Assembly: GCF_002261225.1 (NCBI RefSeq)
Contig: NZ_NEVM01000002.1
Coordinates: 1,529,391 to 1,593,390 of the forward strand
DNA length: 64,000 nt
Origin: Bordetella genomosp. 10
GTDB lineage: Bacteria; Pseudomonadota; Gammaproteobacteria; Burkholderiales; Burkholderiaceae_B
Direction of reading: 5' to 3'
The first letter of the stretch is position 1; each line of letters starts with the position of its first letter. Under the pieces are notes generated by a model. That model saw nothing but the letters and a program-made list of their open reading frames with translations, had not been told where the DNA came from and made no database searches. Both the position numbers and the translations under genes were made by a program. Positions 1-7,031 of this stretch are shown here, in pieces.

Positions 1-655
1 GATGCAGCAGCACGTCATAGGCATAGGGCAAGGGCGTGCCGCGGATGCGTTCGCAGCCGCCGAGCACGGCGTTCAGGGTGTCCAGCTTGCGCAGTCCCGA
101 CTCCAGCAGGATATCGCCGTAGCGCCCTTGCCGGCACCACGCCACCAATTGCTGCTGCAGGCATTCCAGTATGTACTGCGGCCGGCAGTCCCGCCGCAGG
201 ATGTCCTCGACCAGCTCCCCGTCCAGCAAGCGGGCCAGGCTGTCGCGCGGATCGCTGTCCCGAAGCTGGTGCTTGAGCGCATAGACGAAGGCCGCCACCA
301 GATTCAACGCGCGCGCGACCTGCGGATCGTCCTTGGGCAGGTCCGTCACCGTGATCGCGAAGCGCGCGAGATCCCGCGCCTGGTTCTTCATGCTGCCCCA
401 GAGCGTGCGGGCTTCCCAGTAGCGCGCATAACAGGCGTTGTTGCGGAAGCTGACGAAGATCGCCAGCGCCACGCCGATCAGGGAGAACGGCACGGGATTC
501 AGGTGCGGGAAGAAATGCGAGGCATGGGTCGAGCCCCATACCGCCAGCAATCCCAGCAGGAAGTTGACGAGCAGCGGCGCGAGGACGCGATGGAGCACCG
601 ACCCGTGCCAGACGAACAGCATCCGGAACCAGGTAGTCTTGGGACGAACGATCAT
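1..655 (-). CDS. Bestrophin-like (UPF0187/YneE) membrane channel, 3' end outside window
   Basis: The frame starts at the ATG at 655 and stays open to the left edge, so 218 codons are present out of roughly 300 usual for the family. The N-terminus reads MIVRPKTTWF, followed by a hydrophobic segment and the stretch SFRNNACYARYWEAR, which is the hallmark of bacterial bestrophins (E. coli YneE type). Members form pentameric inner-membrane ion channels. The frame was read directly from the minus strand. Other long frames across the region are arginine- and proline-rich and look spurious. The neighbour across the gap (a metal-uptake receptor) is divergent, so no shared operon is implied. The family call is good; the ion carried is unknown. 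Confidence 0.85.
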   Translation of the reverse strand, partial: MIVRPKTTWFRMLFVWHGSVLHRVLAPLLVNFLLGLLAVWGSTHASHFFPHLNPVPFSLIGVALAIFVSFRNNACYARYWEARTLWGSMKNQARDLARFAITVTDLPKDDPQVARALNLVAAFVYALKHQLRDSDPRDSLARLLDGELVEDILRRDCRPQYILECLQQQLVAWCRQGRYGDILLESGLRKLDTLNAVLGGCERIRGTPLPYAYDVLLH

Positions 656-906
656 GGGGAAACCCCTGCGCGGGCGGCCGCGCCAGGCTGCCCAGGGAGA
701 AGAATGCCCGCCGGCGCGCCGGGCCCGTCAACGCCGGCGTCGGCGGCGCGGCAACGGCCAGCCGCCCGCTAACCGTGACCAGCGCAGACGACTTCCGTGT
801 TTCCGTGGACCGGGGGTCGGCATGGCGGGCGGCCGGCGAACGCCGCCCGCAGGCATTTTAGGATCGCGCGGCCCGCCATGAGGCGCCGCCGGCGCGTCAT
901 TTTTCG

Positions 907-948
907 AGCACAGTGCCCGCGCACGCCGCTTCCGGGGCGCACTGTGCT
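907..948. repeat. Perfect 10 bp inverted repeat with 22 nt spacer
   Basis: Arms AGCACAGTGC (907-916) and GCACTGTGCT (939-948) are exact reverse complements. No T-run follows on either strand, so it does not look like an intrinsic terminator. It lies about 250 nt upstream of the bestrophin-like start and could be an operator or a cruciform-forming element. Confidence 0.5.
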
Positions 949-1035
949 TGGCATGGCCGTCGCCTCCTCGCGACGACCTCGCCCAAACCGGCATGAATAT
1001 GGAGAGGCGAGAGACAAATCGGCGGACATAGATAT

Positions 1036-1051
1036 TGAAATAATATATCAT
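1036..1051. promoter_or_regulatory. Candidate Zur box
   Basis: The sequence TGAAATAATATATCAT matches the proteobacterial Zur consensus core TGTTATAATATAACAT at 13 of 16 positions. It lies in the AT-rich promoter region upstream of a ZnuD-type receptor, the expected target of Zur. The match to the consensus is seen; the regulation is inferred. Confidence 0.45.
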
Positions 1052-1086
1052 TACCAAAAATTCACCTTGGTAATTCGCCTTGGTAG
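1050..1086. promoter_or_regulatory. Perfect dyad ATTACCAA-N9-TTGGTAAT with an extra half-site
   Basis: Arms at 1050-1057 and 1067-1074 are exact reverse complements. A further copy of the right half, CCTTGGTA, follows at 1078-1085. The dyad adjoins the Zur-like box and may bind a second regulator of the downstream metal-uptake genes. The regulator is unknown. Confidence 0.4.
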
Positions 1087-1241
1087 TCCACGCCCGCAGC
1101 CATTAGTTCGCGTTACCCGATACACCCTCCTTGCGCGCCGGCCCGCTCATGCGGCCGATGGCCGCGTCGTGCAAGCCATTGCGATTCTTTCCGCCATTTC
1201 CAGCCCGGCCGCATGATTCCTTCCGCGGCCTTCACACCAGC

Positions 1242-1670
1242 ATGAAGCACCGACGCCACCGCTCACGCCCCCTAGCGCGCTGCCATGCAGCGCTGCTGGC
1301 GTGGGCCGTGCTGATGCTGGTTCTGACGCCGGTGGGCGCCACGCTGCACGCGATGACCCACCTGGGCCATGCGCCGCTGCGCGCGCTGGCGGCGGCTTCG
1401 TTCGCCGGCGGTCCCGCCGCCGCGACCGCCCTGCCGGCCCCCATCATCGATAGCGGCGGCGACGAAGACGGCCACGGCGCCGACGCCCACTGCCACACCT
1501 GCGACGAGTGGCAGGTCCTGGACCATGTCCTGACCCCCACGCCGCTGCTGGCGCTGCCCTCGCCCACTTTCCTGCCCCGCGTCGACCCCGCGCCGCGCCC
1601 CATCCAGGTCGCGCGCGGCCCGTGGATCCTGCCGCGCGCGCCACCGCGCGCCTCCTCCGCCCGCGCCTGA
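1242..1670 (+). CDS. Small exported His/Cys-rich protein (DUF2946-like)
   Basis: A 142-residue protein if started at the ATG at 1242. An upstream in-frame ATG at 1131 would add 37 residues that do not look like a signal peptide. A basic N-terminus and a hydrophobic segment at about residues 14-30 suggest an exported or membrane-anchored protein. A central stretch with DGHGADAHCHTCDEW is rich in His, Asp and Cys and could bind metal. The C-terminus is Pro/Ala/Arg-rich. It sits 111 nt before a ZnuD-type receptor on the same strand, and small proteins with a CxxC-like motif often accompany such receptors. It may handle zinc in the periplasm or at the membrane; that role is inferred, and the family match is tentative. 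Confidence 0.6.
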   Translation: MKHRRHRSRPLARCHAALLAWAVLMLVLTPVGATLHAMTHLGHAPLRALAAASFAGGPAAATALPAPIIDSGGDEDGHGADAHCHTCDEWQVLDHVLTPTPLLALPSPTFLPRVDPAPRPIQVARGPWILPRAPPRASSARA

Positions 1671-1781
1671 CTCCCCCGGCGCCTCGCCACCCGACACCCG
1701 CGCTTCGCACCGCGCCGCCTCGCGCGCACGGCATGCAGCCGCGCGTGTCGCGCCCTTCCCCTATTTCTCGCGGATCCACGC

Positions 1782-3980
1782 ATGTCTTTCGTGCCCTCCT
1801 CCGTGCGCGCCCAGCCGGCGCGCCGCGCTTCCCGTCCTTCGCCCGCCGCCCGCCGCGCCGGCGCCCTCACGCCGCTTGCGCTGGCGCTTTGCTGCCTCGC
1901 GCCCGCCGCCTGGGCGCAACAGGCCCCGGCCACCGGCGCCAACAACGCCGCCCCGTCCACCACGGCCGCCCCCGCCGCCGGCAACGCCGCCAACACGAAC
2001 GGCGCCATGCCGATCAACACCACCAACCTCGCGCCGGTCATCATCACCGGCAACCCGCTGGGCAATGACGCCCTGAGCTCCCCCTCGTCCGTGCTCGAAG
2101 GCAAGCAGCTCGACCTGCGCCGCGAGAGCACGCTGGGCCAGACGCTCAACGGCCTGCCCGGCGTCTCGACCACCACCTACGGGCCCATGGTCGGACGCCC
2201 CATCATCCGCGGCCTGGACGGCGACCGCATCCGCATCATGAACAACGGCCTGGGTTCGGTCGACGCGTCCTCGCTGTCGTTCGACCACGCGGTGCCGATG
2301 GATCCCATCAGCGCCGACCGCATCGAGGTCATCCGCGGCCCGGCCGCGCTGCTGTACGGCGGCAACGCCGTCGGCGGCGTGGTCAACGTGATCGACGACC
2401 GCATCCCCAGCGAACCCATCAACGGCATCCACGGCACCGCCCAGGGCGACTGGGGCGGCGCCAACGACGACCGCACCGGCGCCGTGCAGGTGGAAGGCGG
2501 CGACGGCAAGTTCGCCATCCGCGCCGACGCCTATACCCGCGCCACGCATGAACTGCGCATTCCCGGCTACGCGGACTCGGGCAACATCCGCGGCCAGGAC
2601 GACGACGGCAACGGCCCGCGCGACCACCTGCCCAATAGCGACGGCCGCGTGCACGGCGGCGGCGTCGGCATGTCCTGGACCGGCGACAGCGGCTACGCCG
2701 GCATCTCGTATAGCGGCTACAACTCCGACTACGGCTCGGTGGCCGAGGACACCGTGCGCCTGAAAATGCACCAGGAACGTTTCGGCGCCAGCGGCGAGAT
2801 CCGCGACCTCGACGGCTTCTTCACGAAGCTGAAGGCGGACTTCGCCTACACCGACTACCAGCACAAGGAAGTCGACGACGGCGAGACCGGCACCACCTTC
2901 AAGAATCACGGCTACGAGGCCCGCATCGAGGCGCGCCATCGCGACTTCGGCCCGATCAGCGGATCGATGGGATTGCAGATCAGCCAGACGCAGTTTTCCG
3001 CGCTCGGCGACGAGGCCCTGGTGCCGTCCACCGACACCAACAACTTCGCGATCTTCGATCTGGAGCAATGGAAGGTCAATGACCGCCTGACGCTGAGCGC
3101 GGGCGGCCGCGTGGAATACACGCGCCTGTCCCCGTCGGCCGGCGGCAACGACCGTTTCCTCGATTCGTCCAAGCGCGACTTCACGGCCACCAGCTTCTCG
3201 CTGGGCGCCATCTACAAGCTCGACAGCCGCTGGTCCATCGCGGCCAACGGCGCGTATACGGAGCGCGCGCCGACCTTCTATGAGCTGTACGCGAACGGCC
3301 CCCATGACGCCACGGGCCAGTACCTGATCGGCAACCCGAACCTGAACAAGGAGCGTTCGTTCTCGGGCGACCTGGGCCTGCGCTTCGAAGACGGTCCCAA
3401 CAAGGCCAATTTCGGCATCTTCTACACCCACTTCCGCAACTACATCACGGAGGTCAACACCGGCCTGTACACCGACGACGACGGCGAAGTCGTGCCGTCG
3501 AGCACCGACGACGCCTTGTCGCAGGCGGTCTACCGCGCCGTGCCCGCCGACTTCTACGGTTTCGAGGCGAGCACCACCACGCGCGTGCTGGAAAGCGGCG
3601 CCCACAAGCTGGACCTGAACCTGTCCGGCGACTACACCCACGCCCGCAACAGCGACACGGGCGAGCCGCTGCCCCGCATCCCGCCGCTGCGCCTGGGCTT
3701 CGGCCTGGACTACACCTATGGCCCGTGGGGCGCCGGCGTATCCTTCACCAAGGCCTTCGCCCAGCACCGGCGGCCGGAGAACGATACGTCGACGGCCGGC
3801 TACTACCGGCTGGACGCCGACGCCAGCTACGCCTTCAAGGTGGGGCAGACGCAGTGGCTGGCGTATGTGCGCGGCACCAACCTGACCAACCAGGAAATAC
3901 GCTATTCGACGTCGGTGTTGCGCGACATCGCGCCGGAAGGCGGACGCGCGGTGATGGTGGGGCTGCGCGCCAACTTCTAA
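1782..3980 (+). CDS. znuD: TonB-dependent outer-membrane receptor, ZnuD type
   Basis: A 732-residue receptor. The signal peptide ends near AWA-QQ (residues 44-47). A low-complexity Ala/Asn/Pro linker follows, then a plug domain with GRPIIRGLDGDRIRIMNNG and ADRIEVIRGPAALLYGG, and a long beta-barrel ending in a C-terminal aromatic residue (RANF). The plug sequence with VDASSLSFDHAVPMDP, and the late segment PRIPPLRLGFGLDY, are close to the neisserial ZnuD zinc receptor family. It would import zinc, possibly also haem-like ligands, with TonB-ExbBD energy. The start is fixed by the signal peptide. A candidate Zur box lies upstream. The alternative is another TonB ligand; zinc is the best guess by sequence style and context. 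Confidence 0.82.
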   Translation: MSFVPSSVRAQPARRASRPSPAARRAGALTPLALALCCLAPAAWAQQAPATGANNAAPSTTAAPAAGNAANTNGAMPINTTNLAPVIITGNPLGNDALSSPSSVLEGKQLDLRRESTLGQTLNGLPGVSTTTYGPMVGRPIIRGLDGDRIRIMNNGLGSVDASSLSFDHAVPMDPISADRIEVIRGPAALLYGGNAVGGVVNVIDDRIPSEPINGIHGTAQGDWGGANDDRTGAVQVEGGDGKFAIRADAYTRATHELRIPGYADSGNIRGQDDDGNGPRDHLPNSDGRVHGGGVGMSWTGDSGYAGISYSGYNSDYGSVAEDTVRLKMHQERFGASGEIRDLDGFFTKLKADFAYTDYQHKEVDDGETGTTFKNHGYEARIEARHRDFGPISGSMGLQISQTQFSALGDEALVPSTDTNNFAIFDLEQWKVNDRLTLSAGGRVEYTRLSPSAGGNDRFLDSSKRDFTATSFSLGAIYKLDSRWSIAANGAYTERAPTFYELYANGPHDATGQYLIGNPNLNKERSFSGDLGLRFEDGPNKANFGIFYTHFRNYITEVNTGLYTDDDGEVVPSSTDDALSQAVYRAVPADFYGFEASTTTRVLESGAHKLDLNLSGDYTHARNSDTGEPLPRIPPLRLGFGLDYTYGPWGAGVSFTKAFAQHRRPENDTSTAGYYRLDADASYAFKVGQTQWLAYVRGTNLTNQEIRYSTSVLRDIAPEGGRAVMVGLRANF

Positions 3981-4504
3981 ATAAGCGGACGGCATGAAAG
4001 GGGCAAGCCGGCGGCGCACCGCCCCGGCTCGCCCCTCGCATGAGGGGCAAGCCAACAGCCCCGGCACGCCCTGGATGCACGCAGGCCGCGGGTAGAATTT
4101 ACAAGCGAATTCGCCGAGGCTTGATACAAATCAACAACTTTGCTAACGGACACTCGGGTTTTCTATGACAATCCGGCCCCTTTTTGTCATCCGTTTGTCA
4201 GAACATACGCGGGAAATCCCTGAAGTACGCAGAATAAGAATATAAGCGTAACAATCTTTCATTGGTATATAATTCGCGCACTTAGTGAATACGTATCGGC
4301 CGCATAGGCTGAATTTATTGCGATTCACATCTCGTGCCCGGGTGCGCATATACGCTGCCGGCCACATCCCGAGTACCCCGCGCAGTACCCATGCAGCACC
4401 CCGGCAGTATCCCCTGAGCAGTACCCCGAATTCAGTAACCTTCGCCGGCTTGAACGTTGTTGAAGCCACGCCGCCATTAGCACTCCATTTTCCAAAGTGA
4501 AGTT
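3981..4504. other. Gene-free region with hairpin, promoter-like and phased repeat sequences
   Basis: This 524 nt gap lies between the receptor and the NlpC/P60 gene. Just after the receptor stop there is a duplicated GGGGCAAGCC (4000-4009 and 4044-4053) and a short hairpin GCCCCT-N6-AGGGGC (4031-4048) without a T-run. The section at 4140-4300 is AT-rich, with TATAAT at 4268-4273 as a possible -10 but no clear -35. At 4371-4440 there is a set of phased CAGTACCCC repeats, listed separately. No convincing protein-coding frame was found. Confidence 0.5.
4371..4440 (+). repeat. Phased degenerate CAGTACCCC repeats upstream of the NlpC/P60 gene
   Basis: Six copies of a degenerate motif (GAGTACCCC, CAGTACCC, CAGCACCCC, CAGTATCCCC, CAGTACCCC, CAGTAACC) occur with their AG at 4372, 4384, 4395, 4406, 4420 and 4434. 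The spacings are 12, 11, 11, 14 and 14 nt, close to one helical turn for the first copies. The array ends about 65 nt before the start codon. It may be a multi-site regulator-binding array or a transcribed leader element. Confidence 0.5.
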
Positions 4505-5131
4505 ATGACGCCGCCGACGAGACGAGCATTTTTCCCCCGTTCCCTCTTCACCGCAGCCTGCCTGTCCATCGCCGCCCTGGCCGCGATGCCCGCCGCCGCC
4601 AATGCGATGATCGTTGCCGACGCCCTCGGCAACCTGAAAGGCCTGTCCCCCAATGACGCCCCCACCGTCCCCACCCTGCGCGACCGCGTCGTCGAAGCGG
4701 GGCTGGACGCCATCGGCACGCCCTACACCTGGGGCGGCGACGGTTCGGACGGCGGTTTCGACTGCAGCGGCCTGGTCGCCTACGTCTACAAGGAAGTCGC
4801 CGGCCTCGCGCTGCCGCACCATGCGGCTTCCCAGCGCGACGAAGGCAAGCCCATCGCCGTCTCGCAACTGCAGCCCGGCGACCTGGTTTTCTTCGGCAGC
4901 AGCACCGTGACCCGCAAGGGCAAGGGCAAGAAAGCCAGGAAAGTGGTGAGCTACCGCACGTCGCACGTCGGCATCTACATCGGCGACAACCAGTTCGTGC
5001 ATGCGCCCACCACCGGTTCCACCGTGCGCATCGATGACCTCGACGCCGGCTACTGGGCCAAGCATTTCAACGGCGCCCGCCGTTACCTGTCGCCGACCGG
5101 CAATCAGCAGGTCCACGTCGCCAGCAAGTAA
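4505..5131 (+). CDS. Exported NlpC/P60 cell-wall hydrolase
   Basis: A 208-residue protein with a signal peptide (hydrophobic core about residues 14-33, ending near ANA). The NlpC/P60 domain spans about 60-197. The catalytic triad is visible: Cys87 in FDCSGL, His154 in TSHVGIY and His166 in FVHAP. The TWGGD-FDCSG spacing is typical of D,L-endopeptidases that cut peptidoglycan stem peptides in the periplasm. A Lys-rich loop (RKGKGKKARK, about 138-146) interrupts the strand before the first His and is unusual. The gene stands alone, with a long upstream region carrying phased repeats. The neighbouring SDR gene converges on it. Confidence 0.9.
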   Translation: MTPPTRRAFFPRSLFTAACLSIAALAAMPAAANAMIVADALGNLKGLSPNDAPTVPTLRDRVVEAGLDAIGTPYTWGGDGSDGGFDCSGLVAYVYKEVAGLALPHHAASQRDEGKPIAVSQLQPGDLVFFGSSTVTRKGKGKKARKVVSYRTSHVGIYIGDNQFVHAPTTGSTVRIDDLDAGYWAKHFNGARRYLSPTGNQQVHVASK

Positions 5132-5224
5132 GCCGGACGACGCAGGCAGGACAAGGGACAGCGCCTGGCGCGCGGGGTGCGGCCTCTTTCGAGCGCCGCG
5201 CTTTCGCACGCCGGGCGCCTTCTC

Positions 5225-5998
5225 CTAGCCGCGCCCCACGAAGGGCATGTTGGTCGCCATGATCGTCATGAACTGCACGTTGGCGTCCAGCGGCAGCGCC
5301 GCCATGGCCGCCACCGCGTCGGCGACGTGCTGCACGTCCATGCGCGGCTCCGCGCGCGTGGTGTGATCCGGCTGCAGCACGCCCTTCACCATCCGGTCCG
5401 TCATTTCCGTCGCGGCGTTGCCGATGTCGATCTGGCCGCAGGCGATGTTGTACTGCCGCGTATCCAGCGAAATCGACTTGGTCAGACCCGTCACCGCATG
5501 CTTGGTGGCCGTGTAGGCGATCGAATACGGGCGCGGCGCGTGCGCCGAAATCGAACCGTTGTTGATGATGCGGCCGCCCTGCGGCTGCTGCGCCTTCATG
5601 ATGCGGATGGCCGCCTGCGCGCACAGGAACATGCCGGTCAGGTTGGTGTCGACCACGTTGCGCCATACGTCGACCGGCAGGTCCTCGATGGGCACCGCCG
5701 GCGCGCCGCGCCCGGCATTGTTGAACAGCACGTCCAGGCGGCCGCAGCGGGACTGGACCAGTTCGAACAGGCCGCGCACGGAGTCCTCCACGCAGACGTC
5801 GGTCGGCGCGGCGATCGCCCGCCCGGCGGCCGCCCCGGCGGCTTCCCGCGTCGCCTCCAGCGCCTCCGGCCGCCGTCCCGCCAGCACGACCTGGTATCCC
5901 TCCGCCAGCAGTTGCAGCGCCACGGCCCGGCCGATGCCGCTGCCCGCCCCCGTCACCACCGCCACCTTGCCGCTGCCACGTTCGTTATTCGCTTGCAT
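5225..5998 (-). CDS. Short-chain dehydrogenase/reductase (classical SDR)
   Basis: A 257-residue classical SDR. The Rossmann motif TGAGSGIG is at 16-23, NNAG at 93-96, and the catalytic Ser149, Tyr162 and Lys166 are in the right spacing (NNGSIS and YTATK). The basic GRR after the second strand (41-43) suggests NADP(H) preference. The substrate cannot be read from the sequence. The gene is divergent from gmk and convergent with the NlpC/P60 gene, so context does not help. The start ATG at 5998 is preceded by an AAGGAGG-like site. Confidence 0.85.
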   Translation of the reverse strand: MQANNERGSGKVAVVTGAGSGIGRAVALQLLAEGYQVVLAGRRPEALEATREAAGAAAGRAIAAPTDVCVEDSVRGLFELVQSRCGRLDVLFNNAGRGAPAVPIEDLPVDVWRNVVDTNLTGMFLCAQAAIRIMKAQQPQGGRIINNGSISAHAPRPYSIAYTATKHAVTGLTKSISLDTRQYNIACGQIDIGNAATEMTDRMVKGVLQPDHTTRAEPRMDVQHVADAVAAMAALPLDANVQFMTIMATNMPFVGRG

Positions 5999-6090
5999 TC
6001 AACGCCTCCTTGGAATATTGCGCGATCCTACTACCGCGTAAGGCGATTTGGTATCCTTCGCGTCTCGGCACACCCCGCTTCCTTATCGCC

Positions 6091-6723
6091 ATGTCCACTA
6101 CCTACGGCAACGTCTTCATGGTTGTCGCGCCCAGCGGCGCCGGCAAGTCCAGCCTGGTCAGCGCCCTGCTCAAGCAGGATCCGACCATCAGCCTGTCCAT
6201 TTCCTGCACCACCCGCGCGCCCCGGCCGGGCGAAGTCGACGGACGCGAATACCGCTTCGTCTCGCAGGAGGAATTCGCGCGCCTGCGCGAGCAGGACGCG
6301 CTGCTGGAATGGGCGGAAGTGCACGGCAATTTCTACGGCACGCCGCGCGACCGCATCGACGAGGCCACGCGCCAGGGCCGCGACGTGCTGCTCGAAATCG
6401 ACTGGCAGGGCGCGCGCCAGGTGCGCCAGCATTTTCCCGCGGCCATCGGCATCTTCATCCTGCCGCCTTCCATCGAGGAATTGGAGGCGCGCCTGAAGGC
6501 GCGCGGGCAGGACGAGCCCCACGTCATCGCGCGCCGCCTGCTTGGCGCCGGCGGGGAAATCGCCCACGCGCCCGAGTGCGAATATGTTATTATTAATCAA
6601 GAATTTAGCGTGGCCCTGCTGCAACTCGTACAAATCGTCAGCGCGGCCCGCTTGCGTTTTTCATCGCAGGCCGTCCGGCACGCCCAATTGTTCTCGCAAT
6701 TAGGCATCTCGGCGCCCCACTAA
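6091..6723 (+). CDS. gmk: Guanylate kinase
   Basis: A 210-residue enzyme phosphorylating GMP to GDP with ATP. The P-loop APSGAGKSS lies at about residues 13-21, and the GMP-binding region [17 protein letters not shown] follows. The start was set at 6091 (MSTTYGNVF), which matches the family N-terminus. The in-frame ATG at 6010 would add 27 residues with no family counterpart and would sit in the divergent promoter region. Gene order gmk-rpoZ-spoT matches many Proteobacteria and links guanine nucleotide supply with the stringent response. A terminator-like hairpin follows the stop. Confidence 0.95.
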   Translation: MSTTYGNVFMVVAPSGAGKSSLVSALLKQDPTISLSISCTTRAPRPGEVDGREYRFVSQEEFARLREQDALLEWAEVHGNFYGTPRDRIDEATRQGRDVLLEIDWQGARQVRQHFPAAIGIFILPPSIEELEARLKARGQDEPHVIARRLLGAGGEIAHAPECEYVIINQEFSVALLQLVQIVSAARLRFSSQAVRHAQLFSQLGISAPH

Positions 6724-6739
6724 AAAAGACGCCCCACCG

Positions 6740-6772
6740 CCGCGTCCCGCCCTCATGGGCGACGCGGTTTTC
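6740..6772 (+). terminator. Rho-independent terminator-like hairpin after gmk
   Basis: Stem CCGCGTC/GACGCGG (6740-6746 and 6761-6767), extended inwards by GCCC/GGGC around a TCAT loop with two unpaired bases on the left arm, followed by TTTTCATT. It lies between gmk and rpoZ and may attenuate rather than separate the two genes. Confidence 0.65.
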
Positions 6773-6805
6773 ATTGTTTCCACGCATTGCAGCAGCAGGT
6801 GACCC

Positions 6806-7009
6806 ATGGCCCGTATTACCGTTGAAGATTGTCTGAACCAGATCCCCAACCGTTTCACGTTGACCCTGGCCGCCACCTATCGTGCGCGTGAACTGGCCCA
6901 GGGCCATGCGCCGCGCCTGGACAGCAAGGACAAGCCCACCGTGACCGCCCTGCGCGAGATCGCCTCCGGCCTGACCGGCACCGAAATGCTGCGCAAAGTC
7001 CCGACCTGA
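6806..7009 (+). CDS. rpoZ: RNA polymerase omega subunit
   Basis: A 67-residue omega subunit. It has the family N-terminus [10 protein letters not shown], the [16 protein letters not shown] segment that contacts the beta-prime subunit, and the conserved TVTALREIA helix. Omega assists RNA polymerase assembly and forms part of the ppGpp binding site 1 in Proteobacteria, which fits its position directly before spoT (22 nt gap). An AGCAGGTGACCC stretch before the ATG supplies a Shine-Dalgarno sequence. Confidence 0.97.
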   Translation: MARITVEDCLNQIPNRFTLTLAATYRARELAQGHAPRLDSKDKPTVTALREIASGLTGTEMLRKVPT

Positions 7010-7031
7010 TCTCGACCCGGGGGTGGCTCGC

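Larger units (their letters stand above)
656..1241. other. Gene-free divergent intergenic region
   Basis: This 586 nt gap separates the bestrophin-like gene (minus) from the small exported protein and TonB receptor (plus). The first part is GC-rich. At 1010-1090 the composition turns AT-rich, as expected of a promoter. It holds a perfect 10 bp inverted repeat at 907-916/939-948, a Zur-like box at 1036-1051 and a perfect dyad at 1050-1074, listed separately. A 139-codon open frame at 797-1216 has no recognisable protein features, and I do not call it. Confidence 0.6.

Noticed and set aside
797..1216. A 139-codon frame in the bestrophin/ZnuD gap
   Set aside because: Arg/Pro-rich translation, no ribosome site, and it spans the regulatory dyads.
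1761..4067. A 768-codon open frame antisense to the TonB receptor
   Set aside because: Val/Ala/Gly/Arg-rich translation without motifs; the receptor frame has signal peptide, plug and barrel signatures.
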